Shown here piece by piece: positions 21,705-33,436 of a stretch of 64,000 bases of DNA. This DNA is from Orychophragmus violaceus. Taxonomy: Eukaryota > Streptophyta > Magnoliopsida > Brassicales > Brassicaceae. Every line of letters begins with the position of its first letter. Position 1 is the stretch's first letter. The DNA is taken from NCBI GenBank assembly GCA_030180135.1, contig CM058236.1, forward strand, positions 58,865,728-58,929,727. Reading direction: 5' to 3'. Made by a program: the position numbers and the translations under genes. The notes below the pieces were generated by a model. That model did no database searches and was not told the origin of the DNA. It saw only the letters and a program-made list of their open reading frames with translations.

Positions 21705-24700
21705 ATGAATAACTCCAATTCGGGATCGTCTTCGGGTCGGGATCTCCATTTGGTAAGATTGTCCGAGGATAATTCTGTTCAGTCGAACTCGTTTGTCTCA
21801 CAGCATTCTTCGCTTGGTTCGGAGCGAACAGAGATCATTATCCAAAGTCCTGAAAGTAGTCGGGCTCGGCCTCCTTCTGCTTCGGGTAGTGTGCAGAATT
21901 TTCGGGTTCCATACCGATAGATTCAGAGGACGACGGCGTTCGGCCTTGGTTGCTCTCGTCGGGTAATCACTTGGGTTCTCGTCCGGTCAAGGTGGAAGCC
22001 GTGTGTATGGTTGACGAGGCGATAATCGAAAGAATGGCGCCAGAGCCGAGCAGACCTAAGAAGGCTCGGAAGAAAACGATTCGGAATGCCGAGGAGTCGG
22101 AGAAGAAGAAACGTCCCTTGCGTCCCGTTCTTCCGACGAAGTGTTCGGATGATGACTTGAAGTGGCTGTCGGCGAACTATGCCTCGGGGGGCGATGGTCG
22201 ACTTGAGCTTCGCAAACCCGAGGATCATGAAAGACCATGGGATTGTCCAGAGGGATGGATTTATCTTTACGATTTCTGGTTCAGGCAAATCCATCTGAGG
22301 TTTCCTCTCCCGAAGTTGCTCGTTGCGTATTGCGAAGAGAGGCGGATTGCATTGTCTCAACTCTGTCCGGCGGCTGTCCAGAATTTGATCGGGTGTATGA
22401 TTCTTGCCTCTGAATGCGGGGTTGAGATGAATCTCCGGTTCTTTGAAGAGATCTCGTCTATATCGACGAATGGCACGACCGTAGGGACTCGCTATGTATG
22501 CCTGAGGTCATGCTTCAATCTCAAAGTTGTTGCCGGGAAGCCGTCGAAAATTGATGACTGGCAAGATCGCTATTTCTTCGCTCGGGTTAACTCGGCTTCG
22601 GTTCCCGACCCGGAGAGGCCGTATAGGACTGCGTGGAATAATTTTCATGGTAACTTGCTTTGCTTTGCTTGTTCTTTTTTGTTGACTAACTCACTTGTTT
22701 TCTCTTTTTTTTTGCAGATCGTCATCCTATCACTCTCGCTCCACCAGCTGGTTTCTTAGCATATCTCAAGAAACTCGTCGCTCGTAGTATTCAGAAGTGG
22801 CCGGACGTGCACGCTGATCGGGTGAAGCGAGCTGTAGAGCGTTTTAACGAAGGTATTTTTAATTTTTGACTTGCATTTCTTCTCGGTCTTTGTCAGATCG
22901 GGGTTTTATTGCAGGTTGCTGTCTTCGTTCGGTTGAGTCTTTGTCTGAACTTAACAACAAGCCTCTCGTTCCGATCATAAAGAAGAGTAGGAAGAAGAAG
23001 AACATGGGTCAAATGGACCTTGAGGTTGTAAACTACGTTGAGGAAAACCTCACTAGCTGCCAAGAAAATCCTATCGTGGCGCAGGAGAATCCCTCTGAAC
23101 CACAGGTAAATCATGTTGACCTGGATCTTAACCGACCATTTTCACCATGGGTTGGGGAGATTCCCCCTGGAATGGTTTTTGTAAACGAGTATCATCGGGA
23201 TTTATTTCGTCAGGTGTGTGCCGCGATGGAAGCGGTCGATGCTCAGAAGAAGAAGAAAAAGAAGAAAATATCGCGAACCGAGAACACGGTTTTTACCGAG
23301 CCGCAGATCGAGGATATGGCTACCGCTGAGCCGGGGACTCCTTTTGTCCCTGAAGATGGTCGGGAGACCGAGGAGACCGCTGATGCTCCTTCCTTGGTGA
23401 GGAGGAAGAAGAGGAAGACTGTTGCTACCGAGGATCGAGTGGTTGATGCCTCCGAGCATAATAACATTGGTGGGATGGATCTGGCGATTCTTCCCGAGGC
23501 TGCGAGTACTCAGGTTGGGGATACCGAGGGCCCAAATGTTGATGAGGCGACTCTTTTGGAGCACCCAGATGATGATCAGGCCGCTGATCGAGGTGAAAGA
23601 GATGGTCGGGAGGAGAACGAGGATTCTGATCCTCAAGTCGAACGGTCTATTCCCAACTTGGATGAAATTGTCGGGCTCACTTTCCTAGGTGGGCCGGGTG
23701 AGGACGCGTTAACAGACTATGGCTTCTCTGTGAGGTATGAAGGTTCAAAGCCACTCCTTCGCGATGGGGAGGCCTGTGCGGACTTGCTTCGGTTGCTGAG
23801 AGATAGTCCTCCGAGACCACTGCCTCCTGTTGGACACACACACTTTTCCGAGTGTAAAAAGGCGGCGGCCAAGGACTTTATTCGGGTGAGTTCTTGCTTG
23901 TTTTTTTTTTTTGGGTGATTACTTGGTTTTGACCTAGTTTCTTGTTCCAGGGTTTTGCCAATAACAATCTACTTCTTGACGAGTATGAGCAGAGGCAGGT
24001 CGATCTCGAGAGGGTGATTAGCAGTCTGAAGAGCGAGCTCAGTAAAGCCGGAAGGTCTATTACCGAGCTCGAAGGGTACCGCGAGGCAGCGGCTGCTGCA
24101 GAGGCGCTCCGTTCATCTCTCAAGGTCGAGGAAGAGAAGGTGTCGACTTTGGAGAAGAAGGTTGCTGAGCTTTCCACCGAGAACGCTCGGTTGGATGTCG
24201 AGAACAGACAGTGCCTGGCTGATTGCTCGAACGCTCGGGCCGAGGATGACGAGTTGATTGTTCGAGTGTATGACCTGCAAGGTAAGCTCGGATCCGAATG
24301 TGCTCGGCTTAGGTCTTCCCGTACACGCGAAGTTCTGAAGGAGAGGGAGCGTGTGTCGGGCAAGGCGCAAGCTCGGCTCTCTAAGATCAAGAAGGCCAAC
24401 GAAGAGAAGGAGCTTGGGAGGAGAACCCATATAATGATGAATCAGGCGGCTGAGGTTGCGTCTATGCTGGAGGCGCTTGTCAGGGAAGGGTTTGCTATTC
24501 CTTCCGAGAAGATAACCAAGGCTCACTCTGATTTTGCTCGTTTCAAGCAAGAGCTCATCTCGATTCAGTTTACCGATTTGGTCGATGGGGATTTCGTTAT
24601 GACTCATCCGAGCAGCCCGGGTCGAGCTGATGAGGATTCATCGGTGCTCATTCGGGATCAGTATGGCTCGAACCAGGCGATTGTTCCTCCGGAGACGATG

Positions 24701-24766
24701 AATGATCTTCTTGAGAATGTGGCGGGGAATCAGGCCATTGACCATTCTACCGAAGCTTCTTAGATT
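21705..24766 (+). CDS. Antisense four-exon gene of the Tat element (putative gypsy-type transposon protein with coiled coil)
   Basis: Runs opposite to gag-pol. Exons: 21705-22649, 22718-22852, 22915-23885, 23951-24766, with short GT-AG introns of 68, 62 and 65 bp. Splicing restores one frame, except for a 1-base deletion near 21914; the right unit, without this deletion, reads through. I chose ATG 21705 (MNNSNSGSSSGRDLH), not the in-frame 21531, because it follows the TATA box. The protein would be about 950 residues: a Ser-rich acidic N-terminus, a domain with GWIYLYDFWFRQIHLRFPLP and LSQLCPAAVQNLIGCMI resembling the plant putative gypsy-type transposon family (Pfam Transposase_28), a Lys/Glu-rich centre, then a coiled coil (about 23980-24420). 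Function unknown. Confidence 0.72.
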
Positions 24767-25506
24767 TAAGCCCTTTCTTCTCCTTTGTTTTGTAATCGGA
24801 TCCATGCCTTGCGCGTGTTTGTATTAGTTCGGGATTCTGTTCTCTTTTGTAACCGAACGTATCTTTTTTGAAATATATGAATTTAGACCGTGTTCGTTTA
24901 CGAACTGCTCGGCTTTCCGCGTACCTAGAATTTATTCCGCGTATTTGGCCTATCAGTGTGTTTCGATTTTAGCGAGTGGTGTGCTCGGTTTGAATTAGAT
25001 AATGAGGAGCGAGCATCGTGCTCGGCTTACCCTGTAGAACGGACCAGGACAGTTGTGCGAAATTGGTTCAGCTTATTTTTTCTGTCAGTCGTCCTTGTGC
25101 GGGAGCTGGGCCCGACTTACTTGATTGTGTGGTTCGAGACTATGCTTGTTGTACCGCAGGTCGGGTGCGAGTAAGTGCTCGGCTTACCCCTAAGGTCTGA
25201 TCGGGACATTGTGTGAAAGCTATGTTCGGCTTTTTTACTGTCGATCAGCCTTGTGGGGGAACTTGGCCCGTCTTATAATGTATCGATCATTTGGCCAGAA
25301 TGTCGATTTATTCTGATGATTGAAACAAGAATTTAACTTAATAAAAATTTATTATTGATATAGTTGAGCCTCGTAAGAGGTTGCCCACGTACCCCGAAAG
25401 GGGATCAAGCCGATCGTAGTTCACTTTACATATTACTCGAACTCGTGTATAGCGAGCTCGGTTTGAAGCGAAATGCTCGTTTTTTTTTTTGGGCGCGATG
25501 CTCGGC
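24767..25506. other. Spacer between convergent antisense gene and pol
   Basis: This spacer holds a degenerate direct repeat: GTGCTCGGCTTACCC with surrounding sequence at about 25010-25125 resembles about 25165-25285. AAATATATGAA at about 24870 may act as a polyadenylation region for the plus-strand gene. No coding sequence is supported. Confidence 0.5.
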
Positions 25507-27807
25507 TTAGTAGTAGTACCTCTTGAGCTTGTTCGCGTTCCACGAACGTGGAATGGCTTCTCCCTTCATCGTCACGAGCTCGTAAACGCCGAGTTTTACT
25601 ATCTTTGAGACTATGTACAGACCCTCCCAGTTTGCGCCAAGTTTCCCTGCTCGGTATTCCCGTGTGTTTTCGAATACTTTCTGGAGGACGAGGTCACCTT
25701 CTGTGAAACGCCGACCCTTAACCTTTTTGTTGTAGTGTCGGGTGATCTGTTGTTGATAGTTCTGGAGACGTAGAAGTGCTTGATCTCTTAACTCTTCCGC
25801 TTGGTCGAGGCAGTCGACGATCATGTTGTTGTTAAGTTCTTCGTGCTCGGGCACGACGCTCAGGCGTATTGTTGGGACGCACATCTCGGCTGGAGACATT
25901 GCCTCCATTCCATGAGAAAGTGAGAAAGGGGTCTGGCCGGTTGATGTCCTTGATGTGGTCCGATGAGACCAGAGGACGCCATCGAGCTCGTCGGCCCAGA
26001 GGCCTCTTTTGCTTTCCATTCGTTTCTTCAGCCCGTCAATAATCGTTTTGTTGGTCGCCTCGGCCTGCCCGTTTCCTTGTGGGTATCTCGGGGTGGATTT
26101 ACTCAGACGGATTTTCCATCTTGCGCAGAAACCTTCAAACATATTGGAAATGAATTGAGATCCGTTATCGGTTACTATTTCGTACGGGACACCGTGGCGA
26201 CATATTATGTACTTCCAGACGAACTTTTGAACGTCGAGGTTTTTGATTTCCGAGTACGATTCGGCTTCAACCCACTTGGTGAAGTAATCGGTCATTATCA
26301 GGATGAACTTCTTTTGATGCGAGGCTGGTAGGGGTCCGAGGATATCCATCGCCCATCTCATGAATGGGTAGGGTGTGGCCGCAGTGGTGAGGAGTTCGGC
26401 TGGCTCATGTATGCTCGGCGCGTGCCTTTGGCATTTCTCACACTTAGCGACGTACTTTTCGCAGTCGGTGATCATGGTCGGCCAGAAATGCCCGTGACGT
26501 TTGATCTTTGCCGCGAGGGCTCGACCGCTGCTGTGGTTGCTGCCTGCTCCTTCGTGGGTATGTTCGGTAACCCATTGTATTTCTTTTCCGTGAATGCATC
26601 GGAGGAGGGCTTTTGATGCACTCCAGCGGAATAGCTCGTCTTTCATCATCACGTACTGCGCGCATCGGGCTTTGAGTCTGCGGGCTGCCCATCGATCTTC
26701 GGGAACCGTCCCGTTAAGGATGTATTCTCTGATTTCGTTTCTCCAGTCGATGGCCTCAGTTTGCTTGGGATTGCAAACCTTGATGATATCTTCGTTGCTT
26801 TTATAGGCGTCGTCCAGCCCCTCGTCTTCCTCGGTTACGATTAGTACTTCGTTTGGCGCGATGCTTGGTCGGGCTATGCACTCTACCGGAATGATCCGTC
26901 GGAGATCGGGGTCGGATGTCGAAGCCAAGGCGGCCAAAGCATCTGCGGAGGAGTTGTCGCTTCGAGGGATCTTTGTCAGTGTAATTGATCCGATTCGTGC
27001 GGTGATCTCCTGGACGAGCTTGAGATATGCGTCCATGCGTTCGTTTTTTGCTTCGTATTCTCCATTAAATTGGTTCACCACGAGTTGTGAATCGACGAAA
27101 GCTTCCACCTCTTTTGCCCCTACTACCTCGGCTAGCCGCAGTCCCGCGAGCAGCGCTTCGTATTCGGCTTCATTGTTAGAAGCTGGGAATGCCAGTCGGA
27201 AAGATTGCTCTATTAGTTCTCCGGTCGGGGATGTCAGCTTGACGCCTACTCCCGAACCATTTCTTGATGAAGAGCCATCTACGAACAACACCCATTTCTC
27301 TTTCGGGGCCTGAGCTTCATTGATGGTGAGCTCGGGTGGTAGTTCAATGAGGAAGTCTGCCAGTACCTGCGCCTTGGCACTTGTTCGGGGTTTGTACTCG
27401 ATGTCATATTCGCTCAATTTGACTGCCCATTTAGCGATTCTTCCTGACTGACTTGGGCTATGCAGGATCGTTCTGATTGGTTGATTTGTGAGCACGACCA
27501 CCGAGTGTGATTGAAAATACGGGCGAAGTTTCCTTGCCGAGACAACTGCGGCTAACGCGAGTTTTTCGAGTGTGTTGTAACGTGTCTCGGCGTCGTCGAA
27601 GATCTTGCTTATATAAAAGATTGGCTTCTGGTCACCACGGTCGTCTCGGACCAATACGCTGCTTATCGCCGAGATTGACACGGAGATGTATAGATAGAGC
27701 GTTTCTCCCTCTTCGGGTTTGGCCATGATCGGTGGGGTGGACAGGTAAGTTTTTAGTTGTTGGAATGCGTCTTCGCACTTGGCATCCCACTCGAATTTTT
27801 TATTCAC
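25507..27807 (-). CDS. Tat pol 3' part: RNase H, second RNase H and integrase
   Basis: 766-codon frame. Residues about 1-150 are the Ty3/gypsy RNase H (FEWDAKCEDAFQQLK, PIFYISKIFDDAETRY, YKPRTSAKAQVLADFL). Residues about 165-300 are an archaeal-type RNase H (WVLFVDGSSSRNGSGVGVKL, NNEAEYEALLAGL, DSQLVVNQFNG, NSSADALAALAS), diagnostic of the Tat lineage. An HHCC zinc finger follows (HEGAGSNHSS to CEKCQRH), then the integrase core with D (WAMDILGPLP), D (VTDNGSQFIS) and E (NGQAEATNKT). The frame ends IPRSWNANKLKRYYY. It is separated from RT by stops, so pol is not continuous. The domain residues look intact within this frame. Confidence 0.9.
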   Translation of the reverse strand: MNKKFEWDAKCEDAFQQLKTYLSTPPIMAKPEEGETLYLYISVSISAISSVLVRDDRGDQKPIFYISKIFDDAETRYNTLEKLALAAVVSARKLRPYFQSHSVVVLTNQPIRTILHSPSQSGRIAKWAVKLSEYDIEYKPRTSAKAQVLADFLIELPPELTINEAQAPKEKWVLFVDGSSSRNGSGVGVKLTSPTGELIEQSFRLAFPASNNEAEYEALLAGLRLAEVVGAKEVEAFVDSQLVVNQFNGEYEAKNERMDAYLKLVQEITARIGSITLTKIPRSDNSSADALAALASTSDPDLRRIIPVECIARPSIAPNEVLIVTEEDEGLDDAYKSNEDIIKVCNPKQTEAIDWRNEIREYILNGTVPEDRWAARRLKARCAQYVMMKDELFRWSASKALLRCIHGKEIQWVTEHTHEGAGSNHSSGRALAAKIKRHGHFWPTMITDCEKYVAKCEKCQRHAPSIHEPAELLTTAATPYPFMRWAMDILGPLPASHQKKFILIMTDYFTKWVEAESYSEIKNLDVQKFVWKYIICRHGVPYEIVTDNGSQFISNMFEGFCARWKIRLSKSTPRYPQGNGQAEATNKTIIDGLKKRMESKRGLWADELDGVLWSHRTTSRTSTGQTPFSLSHGMEAMSPAEMCVPTIRLSVVPEHEELNNNMIVDCLDQAEELRDQALLRLQNYQQQITRHYNKKVKGRRFTEGDLVLQKVFENTREYRAGKLGANWEGLYIVSKIVKLGVYELVTMKGEAIPRSWNANKLKRYYY

Positions 27808-27900
27808 TCGGAGGAGGTCGTAGAATGGAAGGCACTTATCAGTTGATCGTGAGATGAACCTGTTTAAGGCTGCGACTCAGCCGGTCAATCGTTGGACTTA

Positions 27901-28746
27901 TCAGGTGTTCTTCGGAGAAGGGAGTTCGGTGATTACCTTTATCTTCCTCGGGTTCGCCTCGATTCCTCTTCTCGTAACGATGTAACCGAGGAATTCTCCC
28001 GACGTTACCGCGAACGTACACTTGGTCGGGTTCAGCTTCATTCCGTACTTGTTCAGGCTTGCGAAACATGTTGCCAAATGGTCGATATGGTCGTCCGCCG
28101 AGGTGGATTTGACGAGCATATCATCAATATAGACTTCCATCGTTTTACCGAGCTGAGCGGCGAATATGCGATTGACGAGGCGTTGGTATGTGGCGCCTGC
28201 GTTTTTGAGTCCAAATGGCATGACTTTATAGCAGTAGGTCCCGCGGTCGGTAATGAAGGAGGTTTTTTTGCGATCGTCGGGGTGCATCATTATTTGATTG
28301 TATCCTGCGAAGGCATCCATAAATGACAGGAGATCGTGCCCGGTGGTTGCTTCGTCGATCCAGTCGATATGCGGGAGAGGGAAAATATCTTTGGGGCATG
28401 CCTTGTTCAGGTCGGTGAAATCCACGCATACTCGCCACTTGCCATTTTTCTTTTTAACCACGACGGGGTTTGCTAACCAGTCCGGGTATTTTACCTCGGT
28501 GATTGATCCTTCCTTGGAGAGTCGTTCTACCTCATCGTTGACCGCCTTGGCACGCTCGGGGCCGAGCTTTCTTCTTTTCTGCTTGATTGGTTTGAAAATT
28601 GGATCGACATGCAGCTCGTGGCATGCGATGGAAGGGTCGATTCCGGTCATATCGCTTGTGGTCCAAGCAAAGGTTGTGGCGTTCTTTTTGAGGAATCCCA
28701 CAAGTTTGCTTCGAAAATCTTTGCGGAGGTCGGCTCCTATTCCCAC
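27901..28746 (-). pseudogene. Tat reverse transcriptase segment
   Basis: 281-codon frame with NPVVVKKKNGKWRVCVDFTD, LNKACPKDIFPLP, FMDAFAGYNQI, MPFGLKNAGATYQRLVN and the catalytic YIDDML box. The frame stops at PSPKNT. Between it and the RNase H frame (27807) there is a frameshift near 27895 and an in-frame stop where a conserved Arg codon would be. RT motifs are preserved, but read-through to RNase H/integrase is lost. Confidence 0.9.
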
Positions 28747-28779
28747 ACAACGTTCGAGACTGCTCTCGTCAATGTTGAC

Positions 28780-29457
28780 TTAAATGACTGCGTCCTTTTG
28801 CGGCCGATCAGGAGGTGGGAGCTCAATTCTGGGCTCGGCGACCATATAAGCATGCGACTTGTGGCGCAGTTTGTGCTCGATACGAAAGCATTCTCGGGAG
28901 ATCTGTTGATCTCCTCTCAGATTGAATATCCCGAAAGGGGTGGGAAACTTCACGCACTGGTGATATGTGGACGGGACCGCTTTCATCTCGTGGATCCAGG
29001 GAGTTCCAAGAATGACGTTGTAGATAGCTGGTCGGTCGACGACCACAAATTTTATCAACATGGAGATTCGGCCGACGTAGACTGGGAGCTTGATCGTGCC
29101 GACCGTTTTGATCGAGTCTCCGGAAAAACCTGTTAAGGGTTTTATGGACTGCTTTATGCGGTAATTGCTAAGCTCCATCCGTTGTATCGTTTCCCTGAAG
29201 ATTAGGTCGACTGAACTGCCGTAATCGACCAAGATTTTCGAGACCTCGCAATCACCTATCCGCATTGCAATGACGAGCGGATCGTTATGTGGCTTGTCTA
29301 CCCATTCTTCGTCTTGCTCGGTGAAAGTGATTTCGTTTCCGACTTTGGGTTCATCGACAACGTTCGGCTTCCACTGCTGATGAGCTGCTGCTCGTCGCTC
29401 GTACCCCTTAATTGATCGGACCGAATCGTTGACCATTGGTAATCCTCCCATGATCAT
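28780..29457 (-). pseudogene. Tat protease segment with altered active site
   Basis: Starts MIMGGLPMVNDSVRSIKGYE, a linker typical of Tat elements. The retropepsin region reads ILVDYGSSVDLIF; the family normally has D-T/S-G, so the residue after the catalytic Asp is Tyr. Further conserved parts are YNVILGTPWIHEMKAVPSTY and HQCVKFPTPFG. The frame ends at RPQKDAVI, 34 nt before the RT frame starts. Upstream, 29458-29568 continues the gag C-terminus up to the Copia insertion. Confidence 0.85.
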
Positions 29458-29568
29458 GTTTATTATCCTCCTCGGTGGAGGTGTTCCTTCCTTATCCTCT
29501 TCGTCACGAGCCCGTTTGTTTGCAGCCGCAGTGTTTGCATTGATCTGCTCGATTTCTTCGGCGAAAGC

Positions 29569-30207
29569 TGAAGGATCGTCAGTTGTTAATCCTGATTCAA
29601 TTCATCAGATTAATAGATCCTAAACATGCCAGATCTAGGTTCTCTTGAATAGAAACAATAAGATCTCACCTTTTACCTGTTTATGCAGCGGAAAGAGATA
29701 GAACAGGTCAGAGATCAGCAGAACCACCAAGGGATGGATCCTCCAAAGGCTCACACACGCACACCGGGAAGTTGGCTGCTAGACCGAGCAGAGAGAGGCC
29801 GCAGACAGAGAGAAAAGAGGCGCAGGAGCTGAAGAGAAAAATTAGAGAGCTTTAGGTCAAGTTTTATTCATTAAAACTCCATTTAGTTCTCATGGGCTTT
29901 TGGGCCCAATTCTCAGTTCTGATTAAATCCCATGGATTTAATCAGGCCCTTTATACTCTCTAAGTACAGTAAATGCCTAGCACTTTTACCGTACTTCTGC
30001 TAAACCGTTCCTTCGTATTTTCCCGTTAGCTTAGGCGTGTGACCCATATGGGATCATATAATAAAGGCAATAAGTCCAAGACTTATAGATCATGAGCGGA
30101 CTCTAGCAAGCCATCATGACCCCCAGCATTATATGACTTATGTCTGATCATTGACATACTCTTACTTTCTAGAGACAGTACCGAGATTACTGGACACAAT
30201 TCCAACA
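29569..30207 (-). repeat. 3' LTR of Copia element 2
   Basis: 639 bp. Where Copia 1 has TGCATCGATCGATGCA palindromes, this LTR has the inverted repeat GATTAAAT...ATTTAATC around CCATGG (29921-29943). Confidence 0.94.
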
Positions 30208-30599
30208 ATCTCCCACTTGTACTGGAATCTCTGTATTCATAATCCTTTTGTCTCAATATCTCGATTAGTCATAAGGCAAGATTGGTGTCATCCTTATAAA
30301 GCCTAATCTTGTTCATCGGACTCTGATTCGATACTGACAATCCAAACGACTCGGGAAAGTCCGTTTGAGCATGGCCATGCATTTTCCAGTATTCAAATCT
30401 CCGATTGGCCTAGAGATATTCACTCCATTTATATTGGAGGGACAAATCCCGTCTTGTTCCATCACTGTAAACTACTCATTTCGTAATACACCCAAACAAG
30501 GTCCTTATAGCTATCGCATAACGACAGCGTTAGACAATGATCAAAGCGCATCAGTTCATGTGCAGTCACATGCATGCGAACTCAGGTCTAAGGACTATA

Positions 30600-33436
30600 C
30601 TCTATATTCGTAGTAAGAATCTCTTATGACACAGATATAAATATCCTGAAGAGTTCTTATAAGCGGGTCTAGTCCGGTCGTATGTACCCCACATACACCT
30701 ATGTACTGACTTTGATGCCTCGCATCTATGACACACTGAGACTTTGTCATAAGTCACATACCAATCTAGTCTCACACGGTTGTTGGTGTTCCAATTTCAA
30801 CAATCTTCGACTAGGGACTGAATGATATAAGCCATCTATCAAATATAGGGTCTCATGATCAAGCTAAATGACTTTGAAGACTCAAGATCAAGTCACTTAC
30901 TTCGATGACCTATAAAATGGTTTATATCACTTTGGAACGATTATTTCATCACAGTTAAAATAATCTTGAAATAATAATTTCATTAAACATAAAATGTTTT
31001 ACAAGAACATATCAAAAACTAAATAAAGCCCTTTATTAACTCCCACTGAAATTAAGACTACATCTTAATTTCACTTATCCTACAGCAACAGTCCGCGACT
31101 CGTGCTTAGGCCGGAGTGGCTTCGTTAATAGATTAGCAACGTTCTCATTCGTTGAAACTTGCTGATCTACTTAACTTCTCTGTCATTTATCTCACGGAAT
31201 AGGTTATACCTATCCTCAAGGTGTTTGGACCTCTGATGTGCAGCTAGTCTCATCTATGCTGGGAATCACATCAAGTTCAGTGACGAACTCTTCTTTCCAA
31301 ACAACCTCTTTCGCCGCTTCCCAAGCTGCGAAATGTTCAGCTTAAGTCATGGAGTCAGCAACAGTGCCTTGCACCGCCAGATAGACACAAGATATAACCG
31401 GACTGTGACCGGAAATCATCTTTGTCTATTGGAAACTTGCCTTTCATACTCTACCGAATTGTAGCACCTCACTTTCTCCGTAAATCAAGAACTTATCCTA
31501 AGTATTTCTCAAATACTTTAGGACATTCTTTACGGCAATCCAGTGATTCTTTGCTGGATTTGACTGGTCTTTACTTGTCTTGCTTAACATTAAAGCAACA
31601 TCAAACAAGTACGTTTCATGGCATACATGATAGATCCAATTGCCGACGCATATGGAATCTTATCCATGCATTTAAGCTCAGCAGTTATCGTAGGATATTG
31701 TGTCTTGCTTAACGTAATGCCATGTGACATTGGCATAAAACCCTTCTTGGAATGCTGAAAACGTGTAGGACTTTGTCGGGATAAGAATCCTGACTTTGTC
31801 CTACCAGCTCTTTCGGATCTTTATCTTCAGATCCAAAATCCAAGAACTACGTGGTTTTACCCATGTCAATCATAAAACCAACTCCCAAGCCAATCCTTTA
31901 CCGACTGCAGCATTGGGACGCTATATCCGAGAATCAGTATGTCATCGACATACATTATGAGAAATGCAATATTGCTCCCACTTATCTATTAGTAAACGCA
32001 CAGTTCCATTTCGTTCCTGTTCAAGTCAAAACCTTGACTATTTCAACAGAACGAAGATTCCAACTCCGATATGTTTGCTTCCATCCATAAATGGATCGAT
32101 GAAGTTAACTTACACAAAGTGTATATTTTCGGAGTCCGGGCTCACTTTCGCTTATTTGAATTTCGCAGATTCGTCGCTTTCAATGATCATCAGATCATGC
32201 GAACTTTCAATGATCATCAGGTTCAACTAATGACGAGAAATCACTCTCGGATTAGTGACTGATTCATTCATGTCTGCGAACTTCAGGCTCCACAGGTGTA
32301 GATTCCACAGAAATCTGTAAATCCTTCCGCTGCTCTCCCTCAATAGGTTAAGCAGCCTCCTGTATTTCTCGAATTTCTTCGAGTTATACTTTTACTCCCA
32401 CTGCTCTTCTTGGAAAGTAACTTCCCTTCTTAGAAAACAGAATGGGCGTAAAAGTAACAAGCCTTGGTTTCCCTAGGACAACCAGCGAAGTAGCACAACT
32501 ACAAATACTCAGTAAAGACGAATTTGGATCGATTCCAATCCACATTTACGTGGTGTCTTTCAACTGATATTGGTGGAACCTTTTCAGCGTAAACTTAGAT
32601 ATTTCTAGAGCGTTATTCTTAAATAATATCATGGAAGATTCGTGTGACTCATCTTTAATCATTTCTAATAAGATCTGATTCTTTCTCACAGAAACACCTT
32701 CAGGTTTTCAGGAGAAATGAGCTGTGAAACGATTTCACACTCATTCAGATGATCACACCATCAATGACTTAAGTATTCTCACTCGTGATCTGATCCAGAG
32801 TCTTAATACTTTTGTCATTCAGATCCTATACTTCATTCTGGAACTCTTTCGACCATGTCAAAGATTTCCGACTTGTGTCTCATCAAATGAACACAGTCTT
32901 ACTCACTGAAGTAATCAGTAGAGACAATGAAGTACATGAAATTTTCTCTGGCATTACTGCTCATTGGGCCACATACATGAGTGTGTTCCAGGTCCAATAA
33001 GCCTTTGGGCCTTTCTCTAGCTCGGCTAAGATAGGCCCTTTGCCTTTTGGTCCAGTAAGCAGAATTCAAGTCTCATAAGATATCGTATCAAATGAGCCCA
33101 ACAGTCCATAACTATGGGATTTCTGAATCCGACTTACTCTATGTGACCAAGACTTTTTATGCCAAGAAAAATCAGGTTTAATTCATCAGATTTAAACCAA
33201 TTCGGTATTTATGTTACATTTAGGCACTCTTTGGTTTAAGATATAAAACCCATTCCATGAATAGGGTGCTACAATTAATATTTCATTAAGATCAAAAGAA
33301 CAAATACTTGTCTTTTATCAAAATGAAAAACATTCAAATTCTTACAAGAAAATGAAAGACAACTCTGCTTAAAGCAGGTACATTGTAGCAATTACTTAAT
33401 AAAACCAAGCCTCAAAGGCATCTACAAGTGAAAACC
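30600..33436 (-). pseudogene. Decayed Copia pol of element 2
   Basis: Conserved words on the minus strand: MYVDDILILGYS (around 31930-31970), an RNase H region word AVKNVLKYLRNT (around 31500-31545) and VSTNENVAN (around 31130-31165). Frames are interrupted by stops and no integrase could be recognised. Most of the decay is shared with element 1, so the family was probably already defective when both copies inserted. Confidence 0.7.
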
